DNA of 64,000 nucleotides, taken from contig CAVUHL010000003.1 of the NCBI GenBank assembly GCA_963741305.1, positions 5,332,001 to 5,396,000 on the forward strand, read 5' to 3'. This DNA is from DATMER01 sp963741305. Lineage in GTDB: Bacteria; Acidobacteriota; Thermoanaerobaculia; Multivoradales; UBA5704. Both the position numbers and the translations under genes were made by a program. Shown here piece after piece: positions 15,963 through 26,450 of this stretch. How positions within the stretch are numbered: the stretch's first letter is position 1; every line of letters begins with the position of its first letter. The notes under the pieces were generated by a model. The model was not told the DNA's origin, did not search any database, and saw only the letters and a list, made by a program, of their open reading frames with translations.

Positions 15963-17708
15963 TTGAACAATGCCGAGATCGCCCAGGTGCTCGAGGAGGT
16001 CGCCGACGTCCTCGAGATCCAGAACGAGAACACCTTCCGCGTCCGTGCCTACCGCAACGCCGCGCGGACCATCGAGGTCCAGACCGCGCCGTTGTCCCGG
16101 TTGGTCGAGGAGGGTAGCCCCCTCACCGAGCTTCCGGGCATCGGCAAGGAGATGGCCAATCACATCAAGGAGATGGTCGAGACCGGCACGCTCGGGTTCC
16201 GCGACAAGCTCCTGGCCGAGGTCCCCCGCTCGCTGATCGAGCTCGTGCGCCTCCCCGGCGTCGGTCCCAAGAAAGCCCGGAAGCTCTGGGACGACCTCAA
16301 GATCTGCTCCGTCGACGAGTTGGAGGAGGCTGCCAAGGCGGGCCGGATCGCGAGCGTCGCCGGCTTCGGGGCCAAGACCCAGGAGAAAATCCTCGCCGGC
16401 ATCCAGGACTGGCGCCAGCACACCAGCCGCATGCTCCTCATCGAAGCCGAGCGCTTCGTGGAGCCGCTCGTCGGCTACCTGCGCGCCATCCCCGAGGTTG
16501 AGCGTTTGGAGGTCGCCGGCAGCTACCGGCGGCGGCGCGAGACTGTGGGGGACATCGACCTCCTCGCCATCGCCACCGTGCCCGGCCCGGTCATGGAGGG
16601 CTTCCTCCACTACCCGCAGGTGGCCAAGACCCTCGCGGCCGGGGACACCAAGTCCTCGGTCACCCTCGGCTCGGGCCTGCAGGTGGACCTCCGCGTCGTG
16701 CCTCCGGATTGCTACGGCGCGGCCCTGGTCTACTTCACCGGCTCCAAGGAGCACAACGTCAAGCTCCGCCGCCGGGCGGTCGAGCAGGGCCTGCGCATCT
16801 CGGAGTACGGGGTTTTCCGGGTGCATGAGGACGCCCGGGAGGAATTCGTAGCCGGGCGGGAGGAGGCGGACGTCTACGCATCCGTGGGGCTCCCTTGGAT
16901 CCCGCCGGAGATGCGCGAGGACCGCGGCGAGATCGAGGCCGCTGTGCGCGGTTCCCTTCCCCGGCTCATCGAGACGAGCGACATGCGGGCCGACCTCCAC
17001 ATGCACTCCATCTGGTCGGACGGCCGCCAGACGATCGAGGAGATGGTGGAGGCCTGCGCGGCCCGCGGCTACGAGTACATGGTCATCTCGGACCACAGCA
17101 AGGTGCTCGCGATGACCAACGGCCTGGACGCCTACCGCCTGCGCGAGCAGTGGAAGGAGATCGACGAAATCCGCGCCCGCCATCCGGAGATCCGCATCCT
17201 GCGCTCCATGGAGGTGGACATCCTCGCCGACGGCAGCCTGGACCTGGAAGACGAGATGCTCGCCGGGCTCGACATGGTCCTGGTCTCGCTCCACTCCCGC
17301 TTCGACCTGCCGCAAGCGCAGCAGACGGAAAGGGTGCTGCGCGCTCTGGAGCATCCGGAGGTCAATGTCTTCTGCCATCCGACGGCCCGCATCATCAACC
17401 GCCGCAAGGGAGCGGAGATGGACCTGGACCTGATCTTCCGGCGCGCTGCCGAGCTGGGGGTCGCGTTGGAGCTGAACTCCAGCCCCAACCGCCTGGACCT
17501 CCGCGACGACCACCTGCGCCTCGCCCGCGAGTTGGGCTGCCGCTTCGTGATCAACACCGACTCCCACCGCATCATTGAGCTAGACCTCATGCGCTACGGC
17601 ATCGACCAGGCCCGCCGCGCCGGCCTGGAGCCCCGCCACGTGCTGAACACGTTGCCTTATGAGGAGTTCCGGAAGGCGATTGAGCGGCCTCAAACATCTG
17701 GCGCGTGA
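15963..17708 (+). CDS. polX: DNA polymerase X family protein with PHP domain
   Basis: A 581-residue bacterial/archaeal-type PolX. Residues 1-80 carry the 8-kDa-like domain with HhH motif ELPGIGKEMANHI, a second HhH is LPGVGPKKARKL (about 97-108), the nucleotidyltransferase palm has GSYRRRRETVGDIDLL with D197 and D199 and the third carboxylate D242, and a PHP phosphoesterase starts at ADLHMHSIWSDG (H346, H348). It is expected to fill short gaps in base-excision repair and to have 3'-5' exonuclease and AP-endonuclease activity through PHP. I chose the TTG at 15963 because it gives the usual family N-terminus and GGAGG lies upstream at 15946-15950; an in-frame TTG at 15939 is the alternative. 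Confidence 0.93.
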   Translation: MNNAEIAQVLEEVADVLEIQNENTFRVRAYRNAARTIEVQTAPLSRLVEEGSPLTELPGIGKEMANHIKEMVETGTLGFRDKLLAEVPRSLIELVRLPGVGPKKARKLWDDLKICSVDELEEAAKAGRIASVAGFGAKTQEKILAGIQDWRQHTSRMLLIEAERFVEPLVGYLRAIPEVERLEVAGSYRRRRETVGDIDLLAIATVPGPVMEGFLHYPQVAKTLAAGDTKSSVTLGSGLQVDLRVVPPDCYGAALVYFTGSKEHNVKLRRRAVEQGLRISEYGVFRVHEDAREEFVAGREEADVYASVGLPWIPPEMREDRGEIEAAVRGSLPRLIETSDMRADLHMHSIWSDGRQTIEEMVEACAARGYEYMVISDHSKVLAMTNGLDAYRLREQWKEIDEIRARHPEIRILRSMEVDILADGSLDLEDEMLAGLDMVLVSLHSRFDLPQAQQTERVLRALEHPEVNVFCHPTARIINRRKGAEMDLDLIFRRAAELGVALELNSSPNRLDLRDDHLRLARELGCRFVINTDSHRIIELDLMRYGIDQARRAGLEPRHVLNTLPYEEFRKAIERPQTSGA

Positions 17709-17737
17709 TTTTCGTAGAATTGCAAGGAGGGAATCAT

Positions 17738-19252
17738 ATGAGCCGACAACTTGCCACCCGAGCGGCCTTGGCGCTGTTCGCGCTGGCCCTGCCAATCCTG
17801 GGCCAGGATCTCAAGTCGTTTGAGGAGCGCACCACCGTCCACACGCTCGCCAATGGATGGACGTTCATCCTCGTCGAGCGGCCGACCGCACCGGTCTTCG
17901 CCTTCTGCACCCTTGCCGACGTAGGCTCGGCGCAGGAGGTACCCGGCATCACCGGCCTCGCCCACATGTTCGAGCACATGGCCTTCAAGGGGGGCCCGAA
18001 GATCGGCACCAAGGACTGGGCCGCGGAGAAGAAGGCCCTGGAAGCCGTGGAGGCCGCCTATCAGGCCTACCAAGCCGAGCGTTTCTCCCCCAGGTCCGAC
18101 CCCAAAAAGGCCGAGGCGCTCCTCGCCGAGCTGCGCGCCCGCCAGCAGGAGGCCTCGAGCTTCATCGACAGCGAAGGCGCCTTCGACACCATCATCACCC
18201 GTGAGGGAGCCACCGGCATCAACGCCACCACCGATACCGACCACACCCGCTACTTCTACTCCCTGGCCTCCAACAAGATCGAGCTCTTCGCCTTCCTCGA
18301 ATCCGAGCGCTTCCTCCACCCCGTGTTCCGCGAGTTCTACCAGGAGCGCGACGTCGTCCAGGAGGAGCGCCGCATGGGAGAGAACAGCCCCTTCGGACGC
18401 TTGCTCGACCAATTCCAGATCGCCGCCTTCGAAGCCCACCCATACAAGCAGCCGGTCGTCGGCTACATGAGCGACCTGCAGTCGTTCACCGCCACCGATG
18501 CCCAGAAGTTCTTCGACGTCCACTACGCCCCGTCCAACCTGACCACCGCGATCGTCGGCGACATCAAGCCCGCGGCCGTCATCCCGATCCTGGAGAAGTA
18601 CTTCGGCCGCATCCCCGCCCGTCCGGGGCCGCAGCCGCTGCGCACGGTCGAGCCTCCCCAGGACGCCGAGAAGATCGTGGTCGTGGAGAACGCGGCGCAG
18701 CCGATCTACCTGGAGGGCTACCACAAGCCGGCCAACACCCACCCCGACCAGCCGGTCTACGACGCCATCGACGACATCTTCAGCCGCGGGCGCACCTCCC
18801 GGCTTTACCGCACCCTGGTGCGCGACAAGAAGCTCGCGGTCCAGGCTGGCTCGTTCTCCGGCTACCCCGGCGGCAAGTATCCGAACCTCTGGGCGATCTT
18901 CGCCATGCCCGCCGTCGGCATCACCAACGAGCAGGTGCAGGAGGTCATCCACGCCGAGATCGCGCGCCTGCAGGACGAGGACGTCACGGACGAGGAGCTC
19001 GCCAAGTTCAAGACCCGGACCAAGGCCGACCTCTACCGCGCCATGCGCGACAACCAGACCCTCGCCAACGCGCTCACCAACGAGCACCGCCTCCATGGCG
19101 ACTGGCGCGAGCTGTTCCGCTACCTCGACCGCATCGACAAGGTCACCAAGGCCGACATCCGCCGCGTCGCCGGCGAGACCTTCCGGAAGAACAACCGGAC
19201 AGTCGCCATGAGCAAGACCCGCATCTCTACGACCAAGGAGAGCTCGAGATGA
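17738..19252 (+). CDS. M16 family metallopeptidase, catalytic subunit
   Basis: A 504-residue exported zinc protease. Signal peptide 1-23, then an M16 N-terminal domain with the inverted zinc motif HMFEH (76-80) and the downstream acidic helix RDVVQEERRM that supplies the third ligand, then the C-terminal M16 half. AAGGAGG precedes the ATG at 17738. The gene overlaps the next M16 gene by four bases. By analogy with periplasmic M16B pairs, this is the active subunit of a heterodimer that degrades peptides. Confidence 0.92.
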   Translation: MSRQLATRAALALFALALPILGQDLKSFEERTTVHTLANGWTFILVERPTAPVFAFCTLADVGSAQEVPGITGLAHMFEHMAFKGGPKIGTKDWAAEKKALEAVEAAYQAYQAERFSPRSDPKKAEALLAELRARQQEASSFIDSEGAFDTIITREGATGINATTDTDHTRYFYSLASNKIELFAFLESERFLHPVFREFYQERDVVQEERRMGENSPFGRLLDQFQIAAFEAHPYKQPVVGYMSDLQSFTATDAQKFFDVHYAPSNLTTAIVGDIKPAAVIPILEKYFGRIPARPGPQPLRTVEPPQDAEKIVVVENAAQPIYLEGYHKPANTHPDQPVYDAIDDIFSRGRTSRLYRTLVRDKKLAVQAGSFSGYPGGKYPNLWAIFAMPAVGITNEQVQEVIHAEIARLQDEDVTDEELAKFKTRTKADLYRAMRDNQTLANALTNEHRLHGDWRELFRYLDRIDKVTKADIRRVAGETFRKNNRTVAMSKTRISTTKESSR

Positions 19253-20694
19253 TCCGCAAGGCATTACTTCTCCTCGTCGCCATGGCTCTGCCTGCGCTGC
19301 CCGCAGGAGCTCAGGTCGACCGCGTCCAGGACATCAAGTTCCCACCGCTCGGCCGCTTCGACATCCCGCAGCCGCAGCGGATCGAGCTGGAAAACGGCCT
19401 CGTCATCCTCCTCCTCGAGGACCACGAGCTACCGACCGTCGAGGCGACGATGCTGGTCCGCGCCGGCTCCGTCTACGACCCCGCTGACAAGATCGGCCTC
19501 GCCGCGCTCTCCGGCCGCGTGCTGCGCACCGGTGGCACCGAGAAGATGAACGGCGATGAGCTCGACGACTGGCTGGAGAGCCGCGCCGCCGCCATCGAGG
19601 TCGCAGTGATGGAGGACGCCGCGCGCGTCACCCTCAACTCGCTCAAGAAGGACTTCCCCGACGCCCTGCGCATCCTCGCCGACGTGCTCCGCCGTCCCGC
19701 CTTCGACGCCAAGAAGCTGGAAGTCGAGCGCAACCGGGCCGTCACCAACGTCTCGCGCCAGAACGACGAGCTGTTCCAGATCCTGTTCCGCGAGTTCCAG
19801 GAGCTCCTCTACGGGCCGGAATCCCCCTATGGCTGGGCCGAGACCTATGCGACCCTCGGCGCCATCAGCCGGGACGACGCGCTCGCCTGGCACCGGCAGA
19901 TGTTCCATCCGGACCGCGCCATCCTCGGCCTGGTGGGCGACTTCTCTTCCGAAGAGGCCGTGCGCTGGGTGCGCGAGGCGCTCGGCGACTGGCCCCGGGG
20001 GCCGCAGACGAAGCTCGCCGCACCCTCCTGGCGCGAGCGGCTCACTCCCGGCATCTACTACGCCGAGAAGGCCGACATCCCGCAGTCGGGCATCGTCATG
20101 GGGCACCTCGGCGTGCGCCGGGACCATCCGGACTATTACTCCCTGGAAGTCATGAACCAGGTGCTCGGCGCCTCCGCGGTCTCCCGCCTGTTCAGCAACG
20201 TGCGCACCAAAAAGGGGCTCGCCTACGCCGTGGCCGGCGAGGTCGGCACCGAATGGGACCATCCCGGCATGGCCCTGCTGTTCACGACCACCAAGGTCGA
20301 AACGACCGGCGCCAGCATCGATGCCCTGCTGGAGGAGGCCCGCAACCTCAAGGCCATCCCGCCCACGGAATCCGAGATCGAGATCGCCAAGCGCGGGTTG
20401 CTGGACTCCTACATCTTCCGCATCGACGCGCCACGCAAGGTGCTGGGCCAGCAGCTCCAGGCCGAGTTCCACGGCTACCCGCGCGACTGGCTGTCACGCT
20501 ACCGCGCCGGCATCGAGGCGGTCACCCCCGCCCAGGTGCGCGACGCCGCGGTCAGACACCTGCGCCCTGAGGAGTTCGCCATCCTCGTGGTCGGCCCGCC
20601 CCAGGGCCAGGACAAGCCGCTCGCCACGTTCGGCAAGGTGACACCGATAGACATAACCCTGCCGCAGCCGCCGGGACCCAAAAGCGGTCGTTGA
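19249..20694 (+). CDS. M16 family protein, non-catalytic partner subunit
   Basis: A 481-residue M16-like protein with a signal peptide (1-22). The position of the zinc motif reads GLAALSGRVLRTGG, so HxxEH is absent and the protein cannot be an active protease. The C-terminal half keeps the R/Y substrate-binding pair region SRLFSNVRTKKGLAYAV. Together with the upstream catalytic gene (ATGA overlap) it would form the closed chamber of a heterodimer. Two terminators follow. Confidence 0.92.
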   Translation: MIRKALLLLVAMALPALPAGAQVDRVQDIKFPPLGRFDIPQPQRIELENGLVILLLEDHELPTVEATMLVRAGSVYDPADKIGLAALSGRVLRTGGTEKMNGDELDDWLESRAAAIEVAVMEDAARVTLNSLKKDFPDALRILADVLRRPAFDAKKLEVERNRAVTNVSRQNDELFQILFREFQELLYGPESPYGWAETYATLGAISRDDALAWHRQMFHPDRAILGLVGDFSSEEAVRWVREALGDWPRGPQTKLAAPSWRERLTPGIYYAEKADIPQSGIVMGHLGVRRDHPDYYSLEVMNQVLGASAVSRLFSNVRTKKGLAYAVAGEVGTEWDHPGMALLFTTTKVETTGASIDALLEEARNLKAIPPTESEIEIAKRGLLDSYIFRIDAPRKVLGQQLQAEFHGYPRDWLSRYRAGIEAVTPAQVRDAAVRHLRPEEFAILVVGPPQGQDKPLATFGKVTPIDITLPQPPGPKSGR

Positions 20695-20700
20695 CGCTCC

Positions 20701-20740
20701 GGGCGTGTAGCAAAGGCTACACGCCCCTTTCCCTCTTTTT
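20701..20740 (+). terminator. Intrinsic terminator after the M16 operon
   Basis: Perfect 11-bp stem (20701-20711 with 20716-20726), loop AAAG, followed by a C/T tract ending in TTTTT at 20740. Confidence 0.85.
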
Positions 20741-20754
20741 CCTCCCTGCCTGAG

Positions 20755-20784
20755 CCCGGCACGTACAAAGAAGCCGGGTTTTTT
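20755..20784 (+). terminator. Second intrinsic terminator
   Basis: CCCGGC (20755-20760) pairs with GCCGGG (20773-20778) and is followed by six T residues. The decamer GGCACGTACA occurs in its loop region and again at 20800. The remaining sequence up to 20886 presumably holds the promoter of the glycan operon, but I cannot place a clear one. Confidence 0.75.
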
Positions 20785-20886
20785 ATCTCTTCCCCGTCTG
20801 GCACGTACATTGCTGTCGTCTCTGTACGAGATGTGCGGGAGTAGTTGATTCATTCCAACAACAGAGAGACAAGGGAAGGGAGAGGG

Positions 20887-22001
20887 ATGAGCGGAAGGAT
20901 CCTCATCACCGGAGGGGCTGGCTTCATCGGTTCCCATCTTGCGGACGAATTGCTCGAACATGGCTATCAGGTCAGGGCGCTGGACAACCTCTCGGACCAG
21001 GTGCACGGGCCCGGCGCGGCACGGCCTGGCTACCTCAACCCGGAGGTGGAGCTGGTCCAGGGTGACGTCCGCGATCCGGAGGCGGTGCGCAGGGCACTGG
21101 ACGGAGTCGACGCGGTCTACCACTACGCGGCCCGGGTCGGCGTCGGCCAGAGCATGTACGAGATCGAGAGGTACACCTCGGTGAACAACCTGGGGACGGC
21201 GGTGCTGCTGGAAGCGCTGATCGAGAAGCCGGTCCGGCGCCTGGTCGTGGCTTCCAGCATGAGCATCTACGGCGAAGGGCTCTACGTTGACGGTGGAGGC
21301 CGCCCGGTCCTTGGACTGGAACGCGGGCTGGAGCGGCTCAAGGCCCACGACTGGGACGTGAGGGATGACCAGGGCCGGCCGCTGACGCCGGTCCCCACGC
21401 CCGAGTCCAAGACGCCCTGCCTCTCTTCCGTCTACGCGCTCTCCAAGTACGACCAGGAGCGCATGTGCCTGATGGTGGGCCGGGCCTACTCGATCCCCAC
21501 CGTGGCGCTGCGCTTCTTCAACGTCTATGGCACCCGGCAGGCGCTGTCGAACCCATACACCGGGGTGCTCGCCATCTTTGCCTCGCGGCTGCTCAACGGC
21601 AATGCGCCCCTGATCTTCGAGGACGGCTACCAGATGCGCGACTTCGTCCACGTCTCGGACATCGCCCGCGCCAGCCGGCTGGCGCTTGAGGTCGACTCGG
21701 CCCGCGGTCAGGTGCTCAACGTGGGCAGCGGCCGCCAGTACACGGTGCGGGAGATTGCCCGCGCGATGGCCGCAGTGCTCGGCCGCAAGGATATGGAGCC
21801 CGAGGTGACCGGCAAGTACCGGGTGGGCGACATCCGCCACTGCTTCGCGGACATCACGATGGCCCGGCGGGTGCTCGGCTACGAGCCCCAGATGCCGCTG
21901 GAAAGGGGATTGATCGAGCTGTCGTCCTGGCTCGAGGGACAGGTGGCCACCGACCGCGTCGCGCAAGCTGGCGAGGAACTGGCTGCCCGGGGGTTGACGG
22001 T

Positions 22002-22005
<4 letters not shown>
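20887..22005 (+). CDS. NAD-dependent sugar epimerase (dTDP-L-rhamnose 4-epimerase-like)
   Basis: A 372-residue extended SDR acting on a nucleotide sugar. Rossmann motif GGAGFIGSHL near the N-terminus, the catalytic region SSMSIYGEGLY and the active-site YALSK, then RFFNVYGTRQALSNPYTGVLAIF and DFVHVSDIA, as in UDP-glucose 4-epimerase relatives. The insertion after IYGEGLY and overall length resemble dTDP-L-rhamnose 4-epimerases, but substrate is not certain. The ATG at 20887 has a GGGAG upstream. It is the first gene of a six-gene overlapping operon. Confidence 0.87.
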
Positions 22006-23087
<1,082 letters not shown>

Positions 23088-23135
23088 AAAACACGCCACG
23101 GCACAGTGTTTTTCGGCCCGGATGAGGTGACGGAC

Positions 23136-24275
23136 ATGAGCGAGATGCATCCTTTGCCGCGCAAGGTCCTGATGACCGCGGACACGGTAGGCGGCGTCTG
23201 GACCTACGCCCTCGAGCTGGCGCGCGGCCTGGCTGACCAGGGGATCGAGGTGGCGATCGCCACCATGGGCGCCCCTGTCGACGGACTGCAGCGCGAGATG
23301 GCCAACCGCATTCCCCGGCTCAAGGTCTTCGAGAGCAACTTCAAGCTGGAGTGGATGGAAGATCCCTGGCGCGATGTGGAACGCGCGGGCGACTGGCTCC
23401 TCGGCCTGGAGGATCGCTTCGCTCCCGACCTGATCCATCTCAACGGCTATGCCCACGCGGCGCTCCCCTGGCACGCCCCCAAGATCGTCGTCGGCCACTC
23501 CTGCGCCCTCTCCTGGTGGGAGGCGGTCAAGAACGAGCCCGCGCCGGAGGAATGGCACCGCTACCGCCAGGAGGTCGCCGCCGGCCTGGCTGCCGCCGAC
23601 CTCGTGGTGGCGCCGTCGTCCGCGATGATGGCTGCCCTCTGCCGCCACTACGGTCCTCTCCCCCGCGCCACGGTCGTGTACAACGGCCGCGACGTCCGCC
23701 AGTTCCGGGCCACGGCCAAGGAGCCCATGCTCTTCTCGGCCGGCCGCCTGTGGGACGAGGCCAAGAACCTGGAGGCGCTGGAGAGCGTGGCGCCCCGTCT
23801 TCCCTGGCCGGTGTTCGTGGCCGGCGAGAACCACCATCCGGACGGCGGCGAGGCGCGCCCGCACCACACGCGCCTGCTCGGCCGGCTCTCGCAACGCGCG
23901 CTGGCCGCCTGGCTCGGCCGCGCCTCCATCTACGTCCTGCCGGCACGCTACGAGCCGTTCGGCCTCTCGGTCCTCGAAGCCGCCCTGTCCGGTTGCGCCC
24001 TGGTCCTCGGAGACATCCCCAGCCTGCGCGAGCTCTGGCGCAACCGCGCGGTCTTCGTGCCGCCGGACGATCCGGAGGCCCTGGAGGACGCCCTCGTCCG
24101 CCTGATCGAGGATCCCGACCGCCGCACCACCCTGGCCGCCGGAGCCCGCTCGCGGGCCATCGAGCGCACCACGGAGCGGATGGTCGAGGGCTACCTCGCG
24201 GCTTACGGAGAAGTGCTCGCCTCCACCGAAAGCAGAGAGATGGACCAGACGTACCCCGCGCAGGTCGCCGTCTAG
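23136..24275 (+). CDS. Glycosyltransferase family 4 protein
   Basis: A 379-residue GT-B enzyme. The N-terminal domain starts with MTADTVGGVWTYALELARGLADQG, the donor-binding C-terminal domain has SAGRLWDEAKNLEALE, then YVLPARYEPFGLSVLEAALSGCALVLGDIPSLRELW with the conserved E-x7-E pattern of GT4. It transfers a sugar from an activated donor, probably during assembly of an exopolysaccharide or lipid-linked glycan. The ATG at 23136 has GAGGTG six bases upstream; an upstream in-frame GTG is less likely. Confidence 0.9.
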   Translation: MSEMHPLPRKVLMTADTVGGVWTYALELARGLADQGIEVAIATMGAPVDGLQREMANRIPRLKVFESNFKLEWMEDPWRDVERAGDWLLGLEDRFAPDLIHLNGYAHAALPWHAPKIVVGHSCALSWWEAVKNEPAPEEWHRYRQEVAAGLAAADLVVAPSSAMMAALCRHYGPLPRATVVYNGRDVRQFRATAKEPMLFSAGRLWDEAKNLEALESVAPRLPWPVFVAGENHHPDGGEARPHHTRLLGRLSQRALAAWLGRASIYVLPARYEPFGLSVLEAALSGCALVLGDIPSLRELWRNRAVFVPPDDPEALEDALVRLIEDPDRRTTLAAGARSRAIERTTERMVEGYLAAYGEVLASTESREMDQTYPAQVAV

Positions 24276-24279
24276 GTCC

Positions 24280-25386
24280 ATGCGGATCGCGTTGTTCGTC
24301 CACTCGCTGCTCTCGGACTGGAACCACGGCAACGCGCACTTCCTCCGCGGCATCGGGACCGAGCTTCAGTCGCGGGGCCACGAAGTCCTCTTCTTCGAGC
24401 CTCGCGACTCCTGGAGCCTCCAGAACCTCGTGGCCGATCACGGCGAGAAGGCCCTGGACGGCTTCCGTGCCGCCTATCCGATGCTGACTTCCACGCGCTA
24501 CGACCAGATAGACCTCGACGAAGCCCTGGACGGCATCGACCTGGTGCTCGTCCACGAGTGGAACGATCACGGCCTGGTCCGGCGGATCGGCGAGCACCGC
24601 CAGCGCAACGACTACCGCCTCCTTTTCCACGACACCCACCACCGAGCCGTGACCGCCCCGGAGCAGATGTCCGGCTACGACCTGTCTGGCTACGACGGCG
24701 TCCTCGCCTTCGGCCGCGTGATCCGCGACTTGTATCTGGAGCGCGGCTGGGCCGAGCGCGCCTGGACCTGGCACGAGGCGGCCGATACCCGGGTCTTTCA
24801 TCCCCTTGAGGGACAGCCTTGCGAGGGCGACCTCATCTGGATCGGCAACTGGGGGGACGGCGAGCGCAACGCCGAGCTCCACGAATTCCTCATCACCCCC
24901 GCCCGCGACCTGGGCCTGCGGACCCGCGTCCACGGCGTGCGCTACCCCGGCGAGGCCAAGGCCGCCCTGGCGGGCTCGGGGATCGAGTACGCCGGCTGGT
25001 TGCCCAACGACCTGGTGCCGCACGCCTTTGCCCGCTTCCGGGTGACGGTCCACGTGCCGCGCCGGCCCTACGTGGAAGCCCTGCCGGGGATCCCCACGAT
25101 CCGGCCCTTCGAAGCCCTCGCCTGCGGCATCCCCCTGATCTCCGCACCGTGGGACGACTCGGAAGGACTGTTCACCCCCGGGGAGGACTTCCTCGTCGCG
25201 GCAAACGGCGAGGAGATGAAGCGGCGCCTGCGCGACGTGCTCCACGATCCGGACCTCGCCCGGCACCTGTCCGAGCGCGGCCGCCGGACCATCCTCGAAC
25301 GGCATACCTGCGCCCATCGCATAGACGAGCTGCTGGCGATTGCCGCCAGCCTTCTCCACGAGGGCGTTGCAGCGGAGGTGGTATGA
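24280..25386 (+). CDS. CgeB-like glycosyltransferase (first of three)
   Basis: A 368-residue GT-B-type protein of the CgeB-like group. It begins MRIALFVHSLLSDWNHGNAHFLRGIGTEL, has a middle HDTHHRAVTAPEQM motif, and a C-terminal GT half with GIPTIRPFEALACGIPLISAPWDDSEGLFTPGEDFLVA. The next two genes share this plan (WNGxAxxYRGxxRxLxxRGH start and the FEAxACGxxLIxDxWxG block), so the trio arose by duplication. The donor sugar is unknown. It follows the GT4 gene by four bases. Confidence 0.85.
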   Translation: MRIALFVHSLLSDWNHGNAHFLRGIGTELQSRGHEVLFFEPRDSWSLQNLVADHGEKALDGFRAAYPMLTSTRYDQIDLDEALDGIDLVLVHEWNDHGLVRRIGEHRQRNDYRLLFHDTHHRAVTAPEQMSGYDLSGYDGVLAFGRVIRDLYLERGWAERAWTWHEAADTRVFHPLEGQPCEGDLIWIGNWGDGERNAELHEFLITPARDLGLRTRVHGVRYPGEAKAALAGSGIEYAGWLPNDLVPHAFARFRVTVHVPRRPYVEALPGIPTIRPFEALACGIPLISAPWDDSEGLFTPGEDFLVAANGEEMKRRLRDVLHDPDLARHLSERGRRTILERHTCAHRIDELLAIAASLLHEGVAAEVV

Positions 25387-26450
25387 ACATCGCCTTCTTC
25401 GGCTCCAGCCTGGTCTCCGCCTATTGGAACGGGGCGGCCACCTACTACCGCGGGGTGCTCCGCAACCTGGCCGAGCGCGGCCACCGGATCACCTTCTACG
25501 AGCCCGACGCCTTCGAACGCCAGCAGCACCGGGACATCCCCGATCCCGACTGGGCGCGCGTCGTCGTCTACCCCGCCACCGAAGAAGCGGCCTGGCGCTG
25601 CCTGGAAGAAGCCCGCGGCTCGGACCTCGTGGTGAAGGCGAGCGGCGTCGGCGTCTTCGACGAGCTGCTCGAGAAAGCGGTCCTGGACACTGGTGGCCTC
25701 TGCGCTTTCTGGGACGTCGACGCTCCCGCCACCCTGGACCGCATGGAATCCAACCCGGCGGACCCCTTCCGCGCCCTGGTCCCGAAGTACGACCTGATCT
25801 TCACCTACGGCGGCGGCGATCCCGTGGTCGATGCCTACCGGAGCTTCGGAGCCCGGGACTGCGTGCCCATCTACAACGCGCTCGACTCCACCACTCATCA
25901 CCCCGTGGAGCCCGATCCGCGCTTTCAGGCCGATCTCGGCTTCCTGGGCAATCGCCTTCCTGACCGCGAGGCGAGAGTCGAAGAGTTCTTCCTGAACGCC
26001 GCTGCAAAGCTGCCGGAGAAGACCTTCCTTCTCGGGGGCAGCGGCTGGGCGGACAAGCCCATGCCCGCCAACGTGACCTACGTCGGCCACGTCTACACCC
26101 GGGACCACAATGCCTTCAACTGCACGCCGCTCGCGGTCCTCAACATCTCGCGCGAGAGCATGGCCCGCTACGGCTTCTCGCCCGCGACGCGGGTGTTCGA
26201 GGCGGCCGGCGCGGGGGCGTGCCTGATCACGGACGAGTGGGTGGGGATCGAAATGTTCCTGGAGCCGGGCCGCGAGGTGCTGGTGGCGCGGGATGGTGCC
26301 CAGGTCGCCGAGCATCTGCGGGAGCTGACGCCCGAGCGCGCCCGCCGGATCGGCGAAGCGGCCCGCCAGCGTGTTCTTGCCGAGCACACCTACGCGCACC
26401 GGGCGGCGCAGGTGGAAACCGTTCTGAGCCTGGAGGCTGTGGAGTCATGA
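25383..26450 (+). CDS. CgeB-like glycosyltransferase (second of three)
   Basis: A 355-residue paralogue of the neighbouring genes. N-terminal FFGSSLVSAYWNGAATYYRGVLRNLAERGH, an FWDVDAPATLDRM segment, IFTYGGGDPVVDAYRSFGAR, and the C-terminal TRVFEAAGAGACLITDEWVGIEMFLEPGREVLVA. The ATG at 25383 overlaps the previous stop; the frame upstream of it belongs to the other gene. It probably adds one sugar in the same glycan. Confidence 0.86.
   Translation: MNIAFFGSSLVSAYWNGAATYYRGVLRNLAERGHRITFYEPDAFERQQHRDIPDPDWARVVVYPATEEAAWRCLEEARGSDLVVKASGVGVFDELLEKAVLDTGGLCAFWDVDAPATLDRMESNPADPFRALVPKYDLIFTYGGGDPVVDAYRSFGARDCVPIYNALDSTTHHPVEPDPRFQADLGFLGNRLPDREARVEEFFLNAAAKLPEKTFLLGGSGWADKPMPANVTYVGHVYTRDHNAFNCTPLAVLNISRESMARYGFSPATRVFEAAGAGACLITDEWVGIEMFLEPGREVLVARDGAQVAEHLRELTPERARRIGEAARQRVLAEHTYAHRAAQVETVLSLEAVES

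Noticed and set aside
20800..20886. A JUMPstart/ops-like element before the glycan operon
   Set aside because: No GGCGGTAG motif is present; only the repeated GGCACGTACA decamer is visible.
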